DNA from: CALWPV01 sp045632125
Lineage (GTDB): Bacteria > Bacillota > Clostridia > Lachnospirales > Bianqueaceae
Direction of reading: 5' to 3'
DNA length: 64,000 nt
Assembly: GCA_045632125.1 (NCBI GenBank)
Contig: JAZQWC010000023.1
Location: forward strand, 16,633 to 80,632
In this document: positions 35,439 through 43,692 of the stretch, one piece after another
Layout: the number at the start of each line of letters is the position of its first letter
How positions within the stretch are numbered: the stretch's first letter is position 1
Program-made: the position numbers and the translations under genes
The notes under the pieces: model-generated
What the model was told of the DNA's origin: nothing
Database searches by the model: none
Seen by the model: only the letters and a program-made list of their open reading frames with translations

Positions 35439-36724
35439 ATCATAAGCATAAAATCATTGTAATTTCCTTTGATGGAATGGGAACCGATGACTGGAAGAGC
35501 GTATCAAAAATGCCGGGCTTTGCCAGATTTATGAAGGAAGCTGCGTATTGTGATCAGGTGCAGTCGGTGTATCCTACGCTGACATATCCGGCTCATTGCA
35601 GCATTGCCACCGGACGACTGCCGGTGAACCATCGGGTAGTGCAGAATCTGCTTCTGCAGCCAAATCGCATGGCATCTCCGGATTGGTACTGGAAGCGTAG
35701 TTACATAAAGGGTAAAACGATTTACGAAGCGGCCAAGGAGAAGGGTTTAAAAACAGCATCCTTTTTGTGGCCGGTAACAGCAGGGGCCAAAATTGATTAT
35801 CATGTGCCGGAAATTTTTGCGAACCGTAAATGGGATCATCAGATTTTGGCATCGCTGCGAAGCGGTTCCAAAAAGTTTCAGGCAGAGTTGTTTCTGAAAT
35901 TTGGTAAATTGATGCAGGGAATTAAGGAGCCCTATCTGGATAACTTCATTCATGAGTCGGTAAAGTATACTTTGACTAAATATGAGCCGGATCTGACATT
36001 GATTCATTTTGTGGATCTGGACAGTATGCGTCATCAATATGGTCATAACAGTAAAGAGGCCTTGATGGCTCTAAAACGTCACGATCAGCGACTTTCACAG
36101 CTGATGGATCTAATGGAAGGAGAACCTGTGACCTGGGTCGTACTGGGAGATCACTCCAGTTTGGATTATCACAAGGGCGTTCGTTTGAATGTGCTTCTGC
36201 AGCAGGCCGGCTATTTGACACCGGCAGAAGATGGTATTAATGTGAAGTCATATCGCGTACTGGCACAGGAGGGTGACGGCAGCGCTTATATTTATTCGCA
36301 TCCGTCGTTGAATCAGGAAGCGAAAGAAGAATTGGAAGAGGAACTTAAGACCTTGTTTCAAACATTCAGTGCGGAACATGAGGACTGTATTGAGGCGATC
36401 TTTAGTGGTGAAGAAGCCGGGGCTTTAGGAGCCGATGATCGCTGCCTGCTTATGCTTGAGGCGAAAGAAGGATTTAGCTTGCTGGATACATTAAAAGGCG
36501 CTGTTGTGGATGCTGAAAAGCAACCGACCAAGGCGACTCATGGATACTTGCCGAGTAAACCGGGATATACGACGATTTTTGCCATGCGTGGCGAAAAGAT
36601 TCGCCCGGGTCGCGTGGAGATTCCGATGAGTTTGATCGATGAAGGTCCCACGATTGCCCGAATCTTCGGCGGTGAATTGCCGGAGGCAGATGGAAGAGTG
36701 TGCGAAGAATTTTTTGAAGAATAA
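35435..36724 (+). CDS. Alkaline-phosphatase-superfamily phosphodiesterase/pyrophosphatase
   Basis: The 429-residue protein belongs to the type I phosphodiesterase/nucleotide pyrophosphatase group: first metal Asp in ISFDGMG, catalytic Thr in YPTLTYPAHCSIATG, second-site DLDSMRHQYGH, VVLGDHSS and the late THGYLPSKPGY His. There is no signal peptide, which is unusual for secreted family members and suggests a cytoplasmic substrate. The start is GTG 35435, 8 bases after TAGGAGGA, overlapping the upstream stop. The substrate cannot be told from sequence. Confidence 0.9.
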   Translation: MNHKHKIIVISFDGMGTDDWKSVSKMPGFARFMKEAAYCDQVQSVYPTLTYPAHCSIATGRLPVNHRVVQNLLLQPNRMASPDWYWKRSYIKGKTIYEAAKEKGLKTASFLWPVTAGAKIDYHVPEIFANRKWDHQILASLRSGSKKFQAELFLKFGKLMQGIKEPYLDNFIHESVKYTLTKYEPDLTLIHFVDLDSMRHQYGHNSKEALMALKRHDQRLSQLMDLMEGEPVTWVVLGDHSSLDYHKGVRLNVLLQQAGYLTPAEDGINVKSYRVLAQEGDGSAYIYSHPSLNQEAKEELEEELKTLFQTFSAEHEDCIEAIFSGEEAGALGADDRCLLMLEAKEGFSLLDTLKGAVVDAEKQPTKATHGYLPSKPGYTTIFAMRGEKIRPGRVEIPMSLIDEGPTIARIFGGELPEADGRVCEEFFEE

Positions 36725-36729
36725 TAAAG

Positions 36730-36788
36730 AAAACCCGCTGAAGCGGTGATCATATCGGAATTGGATGATCGTCACTTCGGCGGGTTTT
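36730..36788. terminator. Terminator between converging genes
   Basis: AAACCCGCTGAAG pairs with CTTCGGCGGGTTT, with inner GATCAT/ATGATC pairing, followed by TTTTTG; the A-rich left flank could serve the - strand gene. Confidence 0.85.
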
Positions 36789-36807
36789 TGTTTCAAGCGG
36801 ATTGAAC

Positions 36808-38352
36808 TCAGTTAAAGCTGAGCTGGATCAGCTGTTTTTGAGTACGATACGTTGAGGGGAGCTGCTCGATCAGCAAATGCATTCCGTTTTGACTGATCTC
36901 CATATGATTAATGAAAGGAGAATAGGTCTCATTGTTATGATAGAGAAGAACGGATTGCTTAGTTTCCAAATTTAAAAGATAGGCTGTGACATCCACACCG
37001 CCGCCTACCGAAGCAGGCTGCGCTACGATCAGGGTATCTTCGTAGAGAGTAAAGGAATGGATGGGATCGTGGAAAGAATATTGAGCAACCACTGAACCCT
37101 GGGAAAGATCCAGAGCGGTGATACCAATGCCATCTTGCTGCAGATATAATAGATGATCGTAGAAAAGAGGACGGCTGCTTAGTTCGGTAAAGTTGGCTAA
37201 GTAGTCGGTCAAGGGCGTGGAATAATGCAGGGGAGCTTCTAAATCAAGGAAGTGAGCCTGAGCCGGATCCCAAGGGGAGTTGAAATAGATGAAGAAACGA
37301 CTTCCATCTTGGGTGGCGCAGATCATAGGCTGAGTGGCAGAGTCATACAACGGGTAATCTTCAGGAGCAATCAGGAAAGACTGCATTTGTTTTTCATCTA
37401 ATTCATAAGCATAAAGAAGAGGAAAATTGGGTAGAGCCTGGTGGATCTTCTGCATTTTTTCCTGGGGAGAAATAGAGGGAAGCGATTCAACAGCGGTAAC
37501 CACGGCGGAGTCCTCGGCTGCAACGGAATCATTTGCAGCGGTGGAATCGTTCACTGTTACAGACTCTTCTGTAGCGGAATCGTCGGTAGGTGCGGTGGAA
37601 TCGGAAGTTTCAGTAGCCGCATCTGTGGGGACGGAGCTTTCAGCGGGAGTCTCCTCTGTGGAAGTGGAGCTTTCTGCACCGGCTGGGACGGAGCTTTCCG
37701 GTTTTGCAGTAATAGTGGTGGTTTGATCCTTCGCAGAATCACTTGATCCGTCGGAGTAACAAAGGGGCATAAATAACAGAGTAGAACCATCCGGTGACCA
37801 CTGCAATGCCAAACGGGCAGAGACCTGAAGTTCTTTTAATAGGGAAGCTTCGTCTGATTGCCATAAAACTCGTTCTTTGTTGGTGGAAAGATCGACCAGC
37901 ATGAGTGTCAAACAGTTGTTGATCCAGGTCTCATAGGCCGCAGTCGTGCCATCGGGAGAGTAGTGGAAATAGCTTCCGGCCGGAATCGAGATGGCATGCA
38001 GCTGTGTCAAGGTACCATCGTCTTGGATTTGCTCCAAGCTATAGGTGGTATCGCCGGAGGCTTGAGAAACTGTACGATATAAGTAAGGAGTGTCACCAAA
38101 ATAGTGGGATGAAGGCTGCTCAGAAATTTCCATTTCAGAGGTGTACAATCGAATTTCGTCGGCGTTATGTACATCCCAAGATTTTCCTTCGGTTTCGGTT
38201 TCTTCGTTTTCGGTATTATGAGCCACAAGCTGTGTGGAACGATCGGGCAAAACACCTACCTTTTCCACTACTGGGTTGTGGCAACCTGAAAGGAGCAGGC
38301 AGAAAGATAGGATGAGGACCGTAAGAGGTAACAGTTTATGCTTCAAATTCAT
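36808..38352 (-). CDS. Lipoprotein with beta-propeller-like repeats and Ser/Thr-rich insert
   Basis: The 514-residue lipoprotein (lipobox LSGC, Cys24) has WD/TolB-like strands before and after an insert: YFHYSPDGTTAAYETW, LALQWSPDGSTLLF, then ICATQDGSRFFIYF and ISQNGMHLLIEQ. The insert (about 200-285) is rich in Ser, Thr, Glu and Ala with imperfect ESSVP/DSTA repeats and is likely disordered. It overlaps the kinase gene by 17 bases and is the third gene of a regulator-kinase-lipoprotein operon, so it may feed a surface signal to the kinase. The start has GAGGAGG close upstream. Confidence 0.85.
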   Translation of the reverse strand: MNLKHKLLPLTVLILSFCLLLSGCHNPVVEKVGVLPDRSTQLVAHNTENEETETEGKSWDVHNADEIRLYTSEMEISEQPSSHYFGDTPYLYRTVSQASGDTTYSLEQIQDDGTLTQLHAISIPAGSYFHYSPDGTTAAYETWINNCLTLMLVDLSTNKERVLWQSDEASLLKELQVSARLALQWSPDGSTLLFMPLCYSDGSSDSAKDQTTTITAKPESSVPAGAESSTSTEETPAESSVPTDAATETSDSTAPTDDSATEESVTVNDSTAANDSVAAEDSAVVTAVESLPSISPQEKMQKIHQALPNFPLLYAYELDEKQMQSFLIAPEDYPLYDSATQPMICATQDGSRFFIYFNSPWDPAQAHFLDLEAPLHYSTPLTDYLANFTELSSRPLFYDHLLYLQQDGIGITALDLSQGSVVAQYSFHDPIHSFTLYEDTLIVAQPASVGGGVDVTAYLLNLETKQSVLLYHNNETYSPFINHMEISQNGMHLLIEQLPSTYRTQKQLIQLSFN

Positions 38353-40012
38353 CCACCTCCTCTGAATTGAACCATACAGTGAACACGGTGGGAGCATTCG
38401 GAGCGCTTTCTACCTCGATTTGGGCATGGTGCTCCTGGGCGATCTTTTGACAAATTGCAAGGCCAAGACCGGAACTGCCGTGTTCGCGGGAGTAATTTTT
38501 ATCGACCCGATAAAAGGGTTCGAAAATATGAGCCAGCTGTTCCGGTGTCATACCGTTACCGCCGTTTTTAACAGCAAGAAATACGAGCTCCTCGGTTGAC
38601 GATCCCTCGGGTGCGGCGGCAGTGGAAGCTGCGCCGTCTTTTTTTCGCCGACCGGCGGTAATTTCGATGGCTTCATTGGGAGCGCCGTATTTGATGGCGT
38701 TGTCGATTAGATTAATGACCAGCTGGCGTAGGCGATCTTCCTGGCCATTTACGGTCAAATGCTCGGGACAGGTGAGTTTCAGGTGGCTCTGATAGCGGTT
38801 AGCTTTGAGCTCCATGGCCTCGGTGACACTGACTAAAAGCGTGGTTAGATCGAGAGGATGAAGCTGATAGTTATTCTTTACGTTGGACATTTCCAAAAGC
38901 TGAAGAACCATGGAGTGCAGGCGAGCACTTTCGTTTAATATATGATCCAATCCGGTTTGAAGCAGTTCGGGATCGGTGGTTCCGTTATCTTGAATGAGCT
39001 GGGCATAGCCTTGAATGGTGGTCAAGGGTGTTTTTAATTCGTGGGTCACATTATCGTAAAAAGATTGCTTGCTGTTGAGCAACTGGAAAATACGGTTACG
39101 GTCCTGCTGGATGTGGCTGAGCTGACGTTGGATGGTATCTAACATTTCAGCATAATTTTGCGATAGTTTGCCAATTTCGTCGCGGCGTCGAGCCAGCTTA
39201 AGCGAAAGGTTTTCCTTTTGCGTTTGAAGCTCCAAATTGCTAACACCTTTTTCTTTGAAATGACCGGTCAGCGCAGTTAAACGTCCAAGCGGAGTGGTGA
39301 AATGGGTTAGCATCAACACAGAAAACAACAGGGTAGCGGCCATTACAATAATGGTGATTTGAAGAACCGTACGGGTCGTGTCGGCTTTTTCAAGCTGCAG
39401 ATCAGTATAATCGATATGATATAACAGGTAGCCAACGATTTCATCAGAAATAGAAACGGGGATCATAAACTTGGCATAACAAAAGGTCTCGGTGTCGTAG
39501 CGCAGCTGATAGGCAGCAGACCCGCTTTGGGCTCTTAGATAGGCAGAAGTGGGAAAGGCATCTTCGGTAAAGATGCCTCCGTGACTGGCATGGAGCAGAG
39601 TTTTATCGGTGTCATAAAAGGCTAACGGAAAATTACTGGTGGCATACAATTCATCCAGAAGTCCCGGAAGGATCCGCTGGGCCTCGGCAGGATCGCTTAG
39701 ATCGGGCGAACCCTCCAACAACATTACCTGACGCACGTATACCTCGGTATTGTTGCGCAGGCGTACCAAATCGGATTCGATTTGATCTTCCATGGCTTCG
39801 CTGAGTTGATTGGTCAAAATGAAATTCAGTAAAAATACACTGGCGATGAACACGACCAAAAGCCCCAAAAACATTTTGGGGCGGATCCCGATTCGAATTC
39901 GATGCTTAGCAAAGGCGGGAAGTGGCGCATAGGGCGTAGTGTGAGCGGTGGAACCAAAGGAGATTGCCGGATCGGCGGTTGCCGCGGTGGGCTCAGCTTT
40001 CTTGCGGAACAT
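38336..40012 (-). CDS. Membrane histidine kinase with HAMP domain
   Basis: The 558-residue sensor has a span near residue 45-65, an extracytoplasmic sensor of about 145 residues, a second span (TIIVMAATLLFSVLMLT), HAMP, a HisKA domain with His324 in NVTHELKTPL and a HATPase domain (NLIDNAIKYG, GSSGLGLAI). It should phosphorylate the OmpR-type regulator whose last 20 bases overlap its start. ATG 40012 is preferred over the TTG at 40030. The N-terminal tail (KKAEPTAATADPA) is unusual but low-complexity. Confidence 0.94.
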   Translation of the reverse strand: MFRKKAEPTAATADPAISFGSTAHTTPYAPLPAFAKHRIRIGIRPKMFLGLLVVFIASVFLLNFILTNQLSEAMEDQIESDLVRLRNNTEVYVRQVMLLEGSPDLSDPAEAQRILPGLLDELYATSNFPLAFYDTDKTLLHASHGGIFTEDAFPTSAYLRAQSGSAAYQLRYDTETFCYAKFMIPVSISDEIVGYLLYHIDYTDLQLEKADTTRTVLQITIIVMAATLLFSVLMLTHFTTPLGRLTALTGHFKEKGVSNLELQTQKENLSLKLARRRDEIGKLSQNYAEMLDTIQRQLSHIQQDRNRIFQLLNSKQSFYDNVTHELKTPLTTIQGYAQLIQDNGTTDPELLQTGLDHILNESARLHSMVLQLLEMSNVKNNYQLHPLDLTTLLVSVTEAMELKANRYQSHLKLTCPEHLTVNGQEDRLRQLVINLIDNAIKYGAPNEAIEITAGRRKKDGAASTAAAPEGSSTEELVFLAVKNGGNGMTPEQLAHIFEPFYRVDKNYSREHGSSGLGLAICQKIAQEHHAQIEVESAPNAPTVFTVWFNSEEVDEFEA

Positions 40013-40685
40013 ATTTATAACCAACTCCAAATACAGTTTGTAATGAGGTGCTTAAGTCAAGCTTTTTGCGCAGGCGCTGTACGTGAATGTCCACAGTACG
40101 GGTGTCGCCCAGATAATCGTAGCCCCAGATCTGTTCCAATAGATTAAGACGGGTAAAGACTTGACGGGGATTTTTTACTAAAAAGACATAGAGGTCGAAT
40201 TCCTTGGGAGTGAGGTCGATGGATTTGCCGCCCTTGGAGATGGAGCGTTCATTCTCGCGGATCACGATGTCACCTACGATGAGTTCGGGAGTTTCGGCGC
40301 CGGCGCCGCTTTCGGCCTTGTCGAAGCGTCGCAGTACGGTCTTGACCCGGGCGATGACCTCGCGCAGATCGAAGGGCTTGGTGATATAATCGTCCGCGCC
40401 GGCCTCCAAACCGTAGAGTTTATCGTCCACGGTGCCCTTAGCGGTGAGCATGAGGATCGGAATGTTGAGGGTTTCGGTGATCATGCGGCATACATCGATA
40501 CCGCTGATGTCGGGCAGCATCCAGTCCAGCAGTACCACGTGGGGCAAAAATTCTTTAGCGAGGGTGAGGGCCTCGCTGCCGGTGAAGGCACAGGCGACCT
40601 GGAAGCCTTCCTTTTTAAAGCCATATTGCAGAATGCCGGAGATGGGCTTTTCGTCTTCGACAATTAAAATTCGTTTTTCTTCCAT
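39993..40685 (-). CDS. OmpR/PhoB-family response regulator
   Basis: The 230-residue regulator has a receiver domain (acidic Glu10-Asp11, phosphoacceptor Asp54 in VVLLDWMLPD, Lys in ITKPF) and a winged-helix DNA-binding domain (LTPKEFDLYVFLVKNP, WGYDYLGDTRTVDIHVQRLRKKL). It is the first gene of the three-gene signalling operon. The ATG at 40685 follows CGGAGG. The target genes are not evident in the window. Confidence 0.96.
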   Translation of the reverse strand: MEEKRILIVEDEKPISGILQYGFKKEGFQVACAFTGSEALTLAKEFLPHVVLLDWMLPDISGIDVCRMITETLNIPILMLTAKGTVDDKLYGLEAGADDYITKPFDLREVIARVKTVLRRFDKAESGAGAETPELIVGDIVIRENERSISKGGKSIDLTPKEFDLYVFLVKNPRQVFTRLNLLEQIWGYDYLGDTRTVDIHVQRLRKKLDLSTSLQTVFGVGYKYVPQES

Positions 40686-40773
40686 ATAATAGTCCTCCGT
40701 ATAAGCGACGGTCGACCGGGTAAAGGACGCGCGGGGCGCGAAATAGGACCGAGGCTAAAGCGTTGATACTTTT

Positions 40774-40802
40774 AGTATACATCATGCCGGTGCGAGCCGC
40801 AA
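40774..40802 (-). promoter_or_regulatory. Promoter of the two-component operon
   Basis: On the - strand TTGCGG (40802-40797), 17 bases, TATACT (40779-40774). Immediately downstream, GTATAC and GTATC form a short inverted repeat that could be a regulator site. Confidence 0.6.
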
Positions 40803-40851
40803 GAAAGCAGATGTTTCAGGGGTGTAAACTTTTATTTTTTGAAAATTATAC

Positions 40852-40880
40852 TTGACATTGCATGTGTGTTGTGTTAGAAT
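40852..40880 (+). promoter_or_regulatory. Promoter of infC-rpmI-rplT
   Basis: TTGACA (40852-40857), 17 bases, TAGAAT (40875-40880). Transcription would start near 40887, leaving a leader of about 220 bases. Confidence 0.85.
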
Positions 40881-40886
40881 AATTAA

Positions 40887-41104
40887 CGCATGAAAAACAA
40901 GTAGAAGATCCGCTTCTCACCTTGTCATCGGTAATGTTCAATTATAACATGGAAATCCGCACATGGCAATGGTTCATATGAGAATTTCGCTCAAAGTACT
41001 GTGTATCTATTCGGTGGAAAAGCAGATGAGCGTTCCTATATAGCGGATCCAATAACGGATTCGTTTTTTTATGCGTCCATTCATATTTTTGGAGGTATCG
41101 AGCC
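40887..41104 (+). promoter_or_regulatory. Attenuator-type leader of the infC operon
   Basis: GATCCGCT at 40907-40914 can pair with AGCGGATC at 41042-41049. The second segment is also the 5' arm of a terminator-like hairpin (CGGATCC-AATAAC-GGATTCG at 41044-41063) followed by T7. Mutually exclusive folds of this kind match the L20-controlled leaders of infC operons in Bacillota; L20 control itself is inferred. Together with 40686-40851 (regulator promoter), this accounts for the 419-base gene-free stretch. Confidence 0.75.
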
Positions 41105-41611
41105 ATTAGCGAGTTAATGATCAACGAAGAGATTCGTGATAAAGAAGTCAGACTGATCGATGAAAATGGTGAACAGCTGGGCGTGGTTTCTGTGAAGGAA
41201 GCTATGAACTTGGCACAGGAAAAGAACTTGGACCTGGTTAAGATTGCACCTCAGTCTAAACCGCCGGTCTGCAAAATCATGAACTACGGTAAGTACCGTT
41301 TTGATCAGATGAAAAAGGAGAAAGAAGCTAAGAAAAAGCAGAAGACGATGGAAGTAAAAGAAGTTCGTCTGTCTCCTAACATTGATAACCATGACCTTGA
41401 GACTAAGCAGAAAAATGCTGCTAAGTTCCTTGAAAAAGGTGATAAGGTAAAGGTGTCCGTTCGTTTCCGTGGTCGTGAGATGACCCATACGGAGATCGGC
41501 CGCGAGGTTCTCAATCAATTTGCTGAAGGTATTTCCGAGGTGGGAGCTATTGAAAAGGCACCCAAGATGGAAGGCCGCAGTATGGTAATGTTTTTGATGC
41601 CCAAACGATGA
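41105..41611 (+). CDS. infC: Translation initiation factor IF-3, probable AUU start
   Basis: The 168-residue factor binds the 30S subunit and checks start codons. The N-terminal domain (INEEIRDKEVRLIDENGEQLG), the basic helical linker (KKEKEAKKKQ) and the C-terminal domain (KVSVRFRGREMTH, FLMPKR) are all present. GGAGG at 41091-41095 is 9 bases before ATT 41105 and 21 bases before the first ATG (41117), so ATT is the best start. AUU starts let IF-3 repress its own synthesis in other bacteria. It is first in the infC-rpmI-rplT operon. Confidence 0.95.
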   Translation: MSELMINEEIRDKEVRLIDENGEQLGVVSVKEAMNLAQEKNLDLVKIAPQSKPPVCKIMNYGKYRFDQMKKEKEAKKKQKTMEVKEVRLSPNIDNHDLETKQKNAAKFLEKGDKVKVSVRFRGREMTHTEIGREVLNQFAEGISEVGAIEKAPKMEGRSMVMFLMPKR

Positions 41612-41682
41612 GATCGCGTCTACGTTGACCGTAAACGTTTTCAAGCGTTAGGATACATTGCAATTTTAAGGAGGAAAACATC

Positions 41683-41880
41683 ATGCCGAAAATGAAAACC
41701 AAAAAAGCTGCTGCAAAGCGTTTCAAAGTTACAGGAACTGGTAAGCTGAAAAAATTCAAAGCAAATAAGAGCCACATCCTGACTAAGAAGACCACCAAGA
41801 GAAAAAGAAATCTGAGAAAGCCCAACATGACCGACAAGACCAATGCAAAGGTTATGAAGAAGATCCTGCCTTATAGCTAA
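41683..41880 (+). CDS. rpmI: Ribosomal protein bL35
   Basis: The 65-residue basic protein has the bL35 signature MPKMKTKKAAAKRFKVTGTGK and the SHILTKKTTKRKRNLRK core. AAGGAGG precedes the ATG. It lies between infC and rplT, its conserved place. Confidence 0.98.
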   Translation: MPKMKTKKAAAKRFKVTGTGKLKKFKANKSHILTKKTTKRKRNLRKPNMTDKTNAKVMKKILPYS

Positions 41881-41936
41881 TAGGGTCTCGGCACATCATT
41901 ATATTTGATAACTGAAAACTTAAGGAGGATTTAATC

Positions 41937-42290
41937 ATGGCAAGAGTTAAAGGTGCATTGAACGCACGTAAGAGACATAAAAAGACATTGAAATTGGCTA
42001 AGGGCTTCTATGGTGCCCGTTCTAAACAGTATCGCAGCGCTAAGGCTGCTGTTATGAGATCTATGCGCAGCGCATACATCGGTCGTCGTCTGAAAAAGAG
42101 AGACTTCCGTCAGCTGTGGATCGCTCGTATCAACGCTGCCTGCCATATGAACGACATGTCTTACAGCCGCTTCATGAACGGTCTGAAGAAAGCTAACATC
42201 ACCCTGAACCGTAAAGTTCTGGCTGACATCGCTGTAAACGATCCCGCTGCTTTCACCAAGCTGGTTGTGACCGCTAAGGCTGCTCTGTAA
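41937..42290 (+). CDS. rplT: Ribosomal protein bL20
   Basis: The 117-residue 23S rRNA-binding protein starts MARVKGALNARKRHKKTLKLAKG and keeps the FYGARSKQYRSAKAAVMRSM and DRKVLADIA-like (NRKVLADIAVNDP) regions. In Bacillota bL20 represses this operon by binding the leader. TAAGGAGG precedes the ATG; a terminator follows. Confidence 0.98.
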   Translation: MARVKGALNARKRHKKTLKLAKGFYGARSKQYRSAKAAVMRSMRSAYIGRRLKKRDFRQLWIARINAACHMNDMSYSRFMNGLKKANITLNRKVLADIAVNDPAAFTKLVVTAKAAL

Positions 42291-42344
42291 TTTAAACGGA
42301 TTACAGATATCGAACGATTGAATCGTTTCTGAATCAAAGAAAAG

Positions 42345-42384
42345 AAGCACGATTTTCACAGGAAACTGTGGAATTCGTGCTTTT
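42345..42384 (+). terminator. Terminator of the infC operon
   Basis: AAGCACGATTTTCACAG pairs with CTGTGGAATTCGTGCTT (42365-42381 approx.) with two imperfect pairs and loop GAAA, followed by TTCGCATTTT. Confidence 0.8.
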
Positions 42385-42390
42385 CGCATT

Positions 42391-42612
42391 TTATTGAACG
42401 GATAAAATGCTTTCAAAAGTAATGGCATCTTCAACGGCTTCATATAAATGCTCCGGTTCCAACGCTTCACGTATAAATCGCTGTACCAGAGCCTCTACAA
42501 AGCTGCGATCCGTCGAGATGTCATGGATCACCTGATTGCCCATGCCAATACCATACGATGTATAATCGCCGATATCAGGATGGGTTAGATGATCTTCTAC
42601 GATGTAAAACAT
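42391..42612 (-). CDS. Small DUF6514-like protein
   Basis: The 73-residue protein MFYIVEDHLTHPDIGDYTSYGIG... has the small Clostridial DUF6514 layout: a short beta-rich start with YTSYGIG, VIHDISTDRSFVEALVQRF and the ending LEPEHLYEAVEDAI. The family has no known function. ATG 42612 is supported by GGAAGGTG upstream; the frame stays open further 5' through a poor AT-rich sequence that is unlikely to be translated. Confidence 0.75.
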   Translation of the reverse strand: MFYIVEDHLTHPDIGDYTSYGIGMGNQVIHDISTDRSFVEALVQRFIREALEPEHLYEAVEDAITFESILSVQ

Positions 42613-42852
42613 CTGTCTGTTCACCTTCCCATATTCTTTTGTGCCAGTACTAAAACTGTAGGAGTATCTTAGCATATAGAATAGGACGGTTTTGGAGAGT
42701 TGACTATCTTTTGCGCTATAATTATTAAAAAAGAACATTATATATGGTATAAATATATAACAATCATAAATAAATATAGTATAAAAATATTGTAAATTCA
42801 CCTTTGGTCTGAATTACTATTTAATAGGTAGAACTACGGATATTTTTTAGGC
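42613..42852. other. AT-rich intergenic region
   Basis: This belongs to the 326 bases between the divergent DUF6514-like gene and the next lipoprotein. It is very AT-rich (TATATATGG, ATAAATATA tracts around 42735-42795) and holds no gene I can support; it probably contains the - strand promoter, which I cannot place with confidence. Confidence 0.6.
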
Positions 42853-42881
42853 TTGAAAAAGTCGAAAAAATGTAGTACAAT
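42853..42881 (+). promoter_or_regulatory. Promoter of lipoprotein gene
   Basis: TTGAAA (42853-42858), 17 bases, TACAAT (42876-42881), about 55 bases before the ATG. Confidence 0.8.
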
Positions 42882-42938
42882 CGAGACAATCTGCGAATTA
42901 CGCAGGATCAAACGCTTTTGAAAAGGGAGAAAATTGTA

Positions 42939-43556
42939 ATGAAAAAACGCGTATTAAGTGTTTTGGTTGCAGCTCTGTTGCTGCTGACCATGCTGACCGC
43001 TTGTGGCAGCAAGACCGACAAAGCTATGTTGGGTAAATGGGTATGTGAAATGGATTTCGGCAGCTACCTGAATGAAGGTCTGGCTACTGAGCCTGAAATT
43101 GCTCAGTATCTGATGGTTGATGAGTTCGTTCTGGAAGTTGAACTGTATCTGAATGAAGATGGTACTTATAAAATGACCGCTGATACCACCGCTAATAAGG
43201 CTTCTTTCGAAAATGTAAAGGCTGAGCTGGCTGATGGTATGGAAGATTATCTGACTGCTGCTGCAGAAGAGTATGGTTTGACTCTGGAAGATCTGCTGGC
43301 TGCATCTGAGACCACCATTGATGAAATGATGGATGAGGCTTTCGGCGATTCTATGTACTACGAGATCATCGCTGAGATGGAAGCTGAGGGTAAATTTGAA
43401 GCTGCTGATGGTAAGCTGTACATGTCTGATGGTCTGAACTACGACATCGATAAGAACGTATACGAGACCTATACTCTGAATGGCAATGTACTGACCATTA
43501 CCGGCGATTCCGATGGTACCACCGACGGAATGTATCCGATGGAATTTAAGAAATAA
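42939..43556 (+). CDS. Acidic lipoprotein
   Basis: The 205-residue protein has a lipobox LTAC (Cys22) and an acidic, lipocalin-like body: MLGKWVCEMDFGSYL, LYLNEDGTYKMTADT, an inserted helical region, then KLYMSDGLNYD, TLNGNVLTITGDSDG and MEFKK. The first and last strands resemble those of the smaller lipoprotein at 22590-22934. Codon bias suggests strong expression. ATG 42939 follows AAAGGGAG. The function is unknown. Confidence 0.85.
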   Translation: MKKRVLSVLVAALLLLTMLTACGSKTDKAMLGKWVCEMDFGSYLNEGLATEPEIAQYLMVDEFVLEVELYLNEDGTYKMTADTTANKASFENVKAELADGMEDYLTAAAEEYGLTLEDLLAASETTIDEMMDEAFGDSMYYEIIAEMEAEGKFEAADGKLYMSDGLNYDIDKNVYETYTLNGNVLTITGDSDGTTDGMYPMEFKK

Positions 43557-43595
43557 TTTGACCATTCTATAATGGATGGTATTCACAAGAAACAT

Positions 43596-43633
43596 AAGGA
43601 GCATGGCAGTGTAAACTGCTATGCTCCTTTTTC
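43596..43633 (+). terminator. Terminator after lipoprotein gene
   Basis: AAGGAGCATGGCAG (43596-43609) pairs with 43616-43629 (one G-U), followed by TTTTTC that runs into the next promoter. Confidence 0.85.
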
Positions 43634-43662
43634 TTGACAGACTTTCTGATACAGGATACAAT
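43634..43662 (+). promoter_or_regulatory. Promoter of phosphodiester-glycosidase-like gene
   Basis: TTGACA (43634-43639), 17 bases, TACAAT (43657-43662). The -35 directly follows the T tract of the upstream terminator. Confidence 0.85.
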
Positions 43663-43692
43663 ATTCATATCACATTCCGGAGGTATCACCCT

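Noticed and set aside
37427..37746. Ser/Glu-rich frames on the + strand within the lipoprotein gene
   Set aside because: They are complements of the Ser/Thr-rich insert in the - strand gene.
42613..42801. N-terminal extension of the DUF6514-like protein
   Set aside because: The extension is AT-rich, Phe/Tyr/Ile-rich and has no start signals, whereas ATG 42612 has a ribosome binding site.
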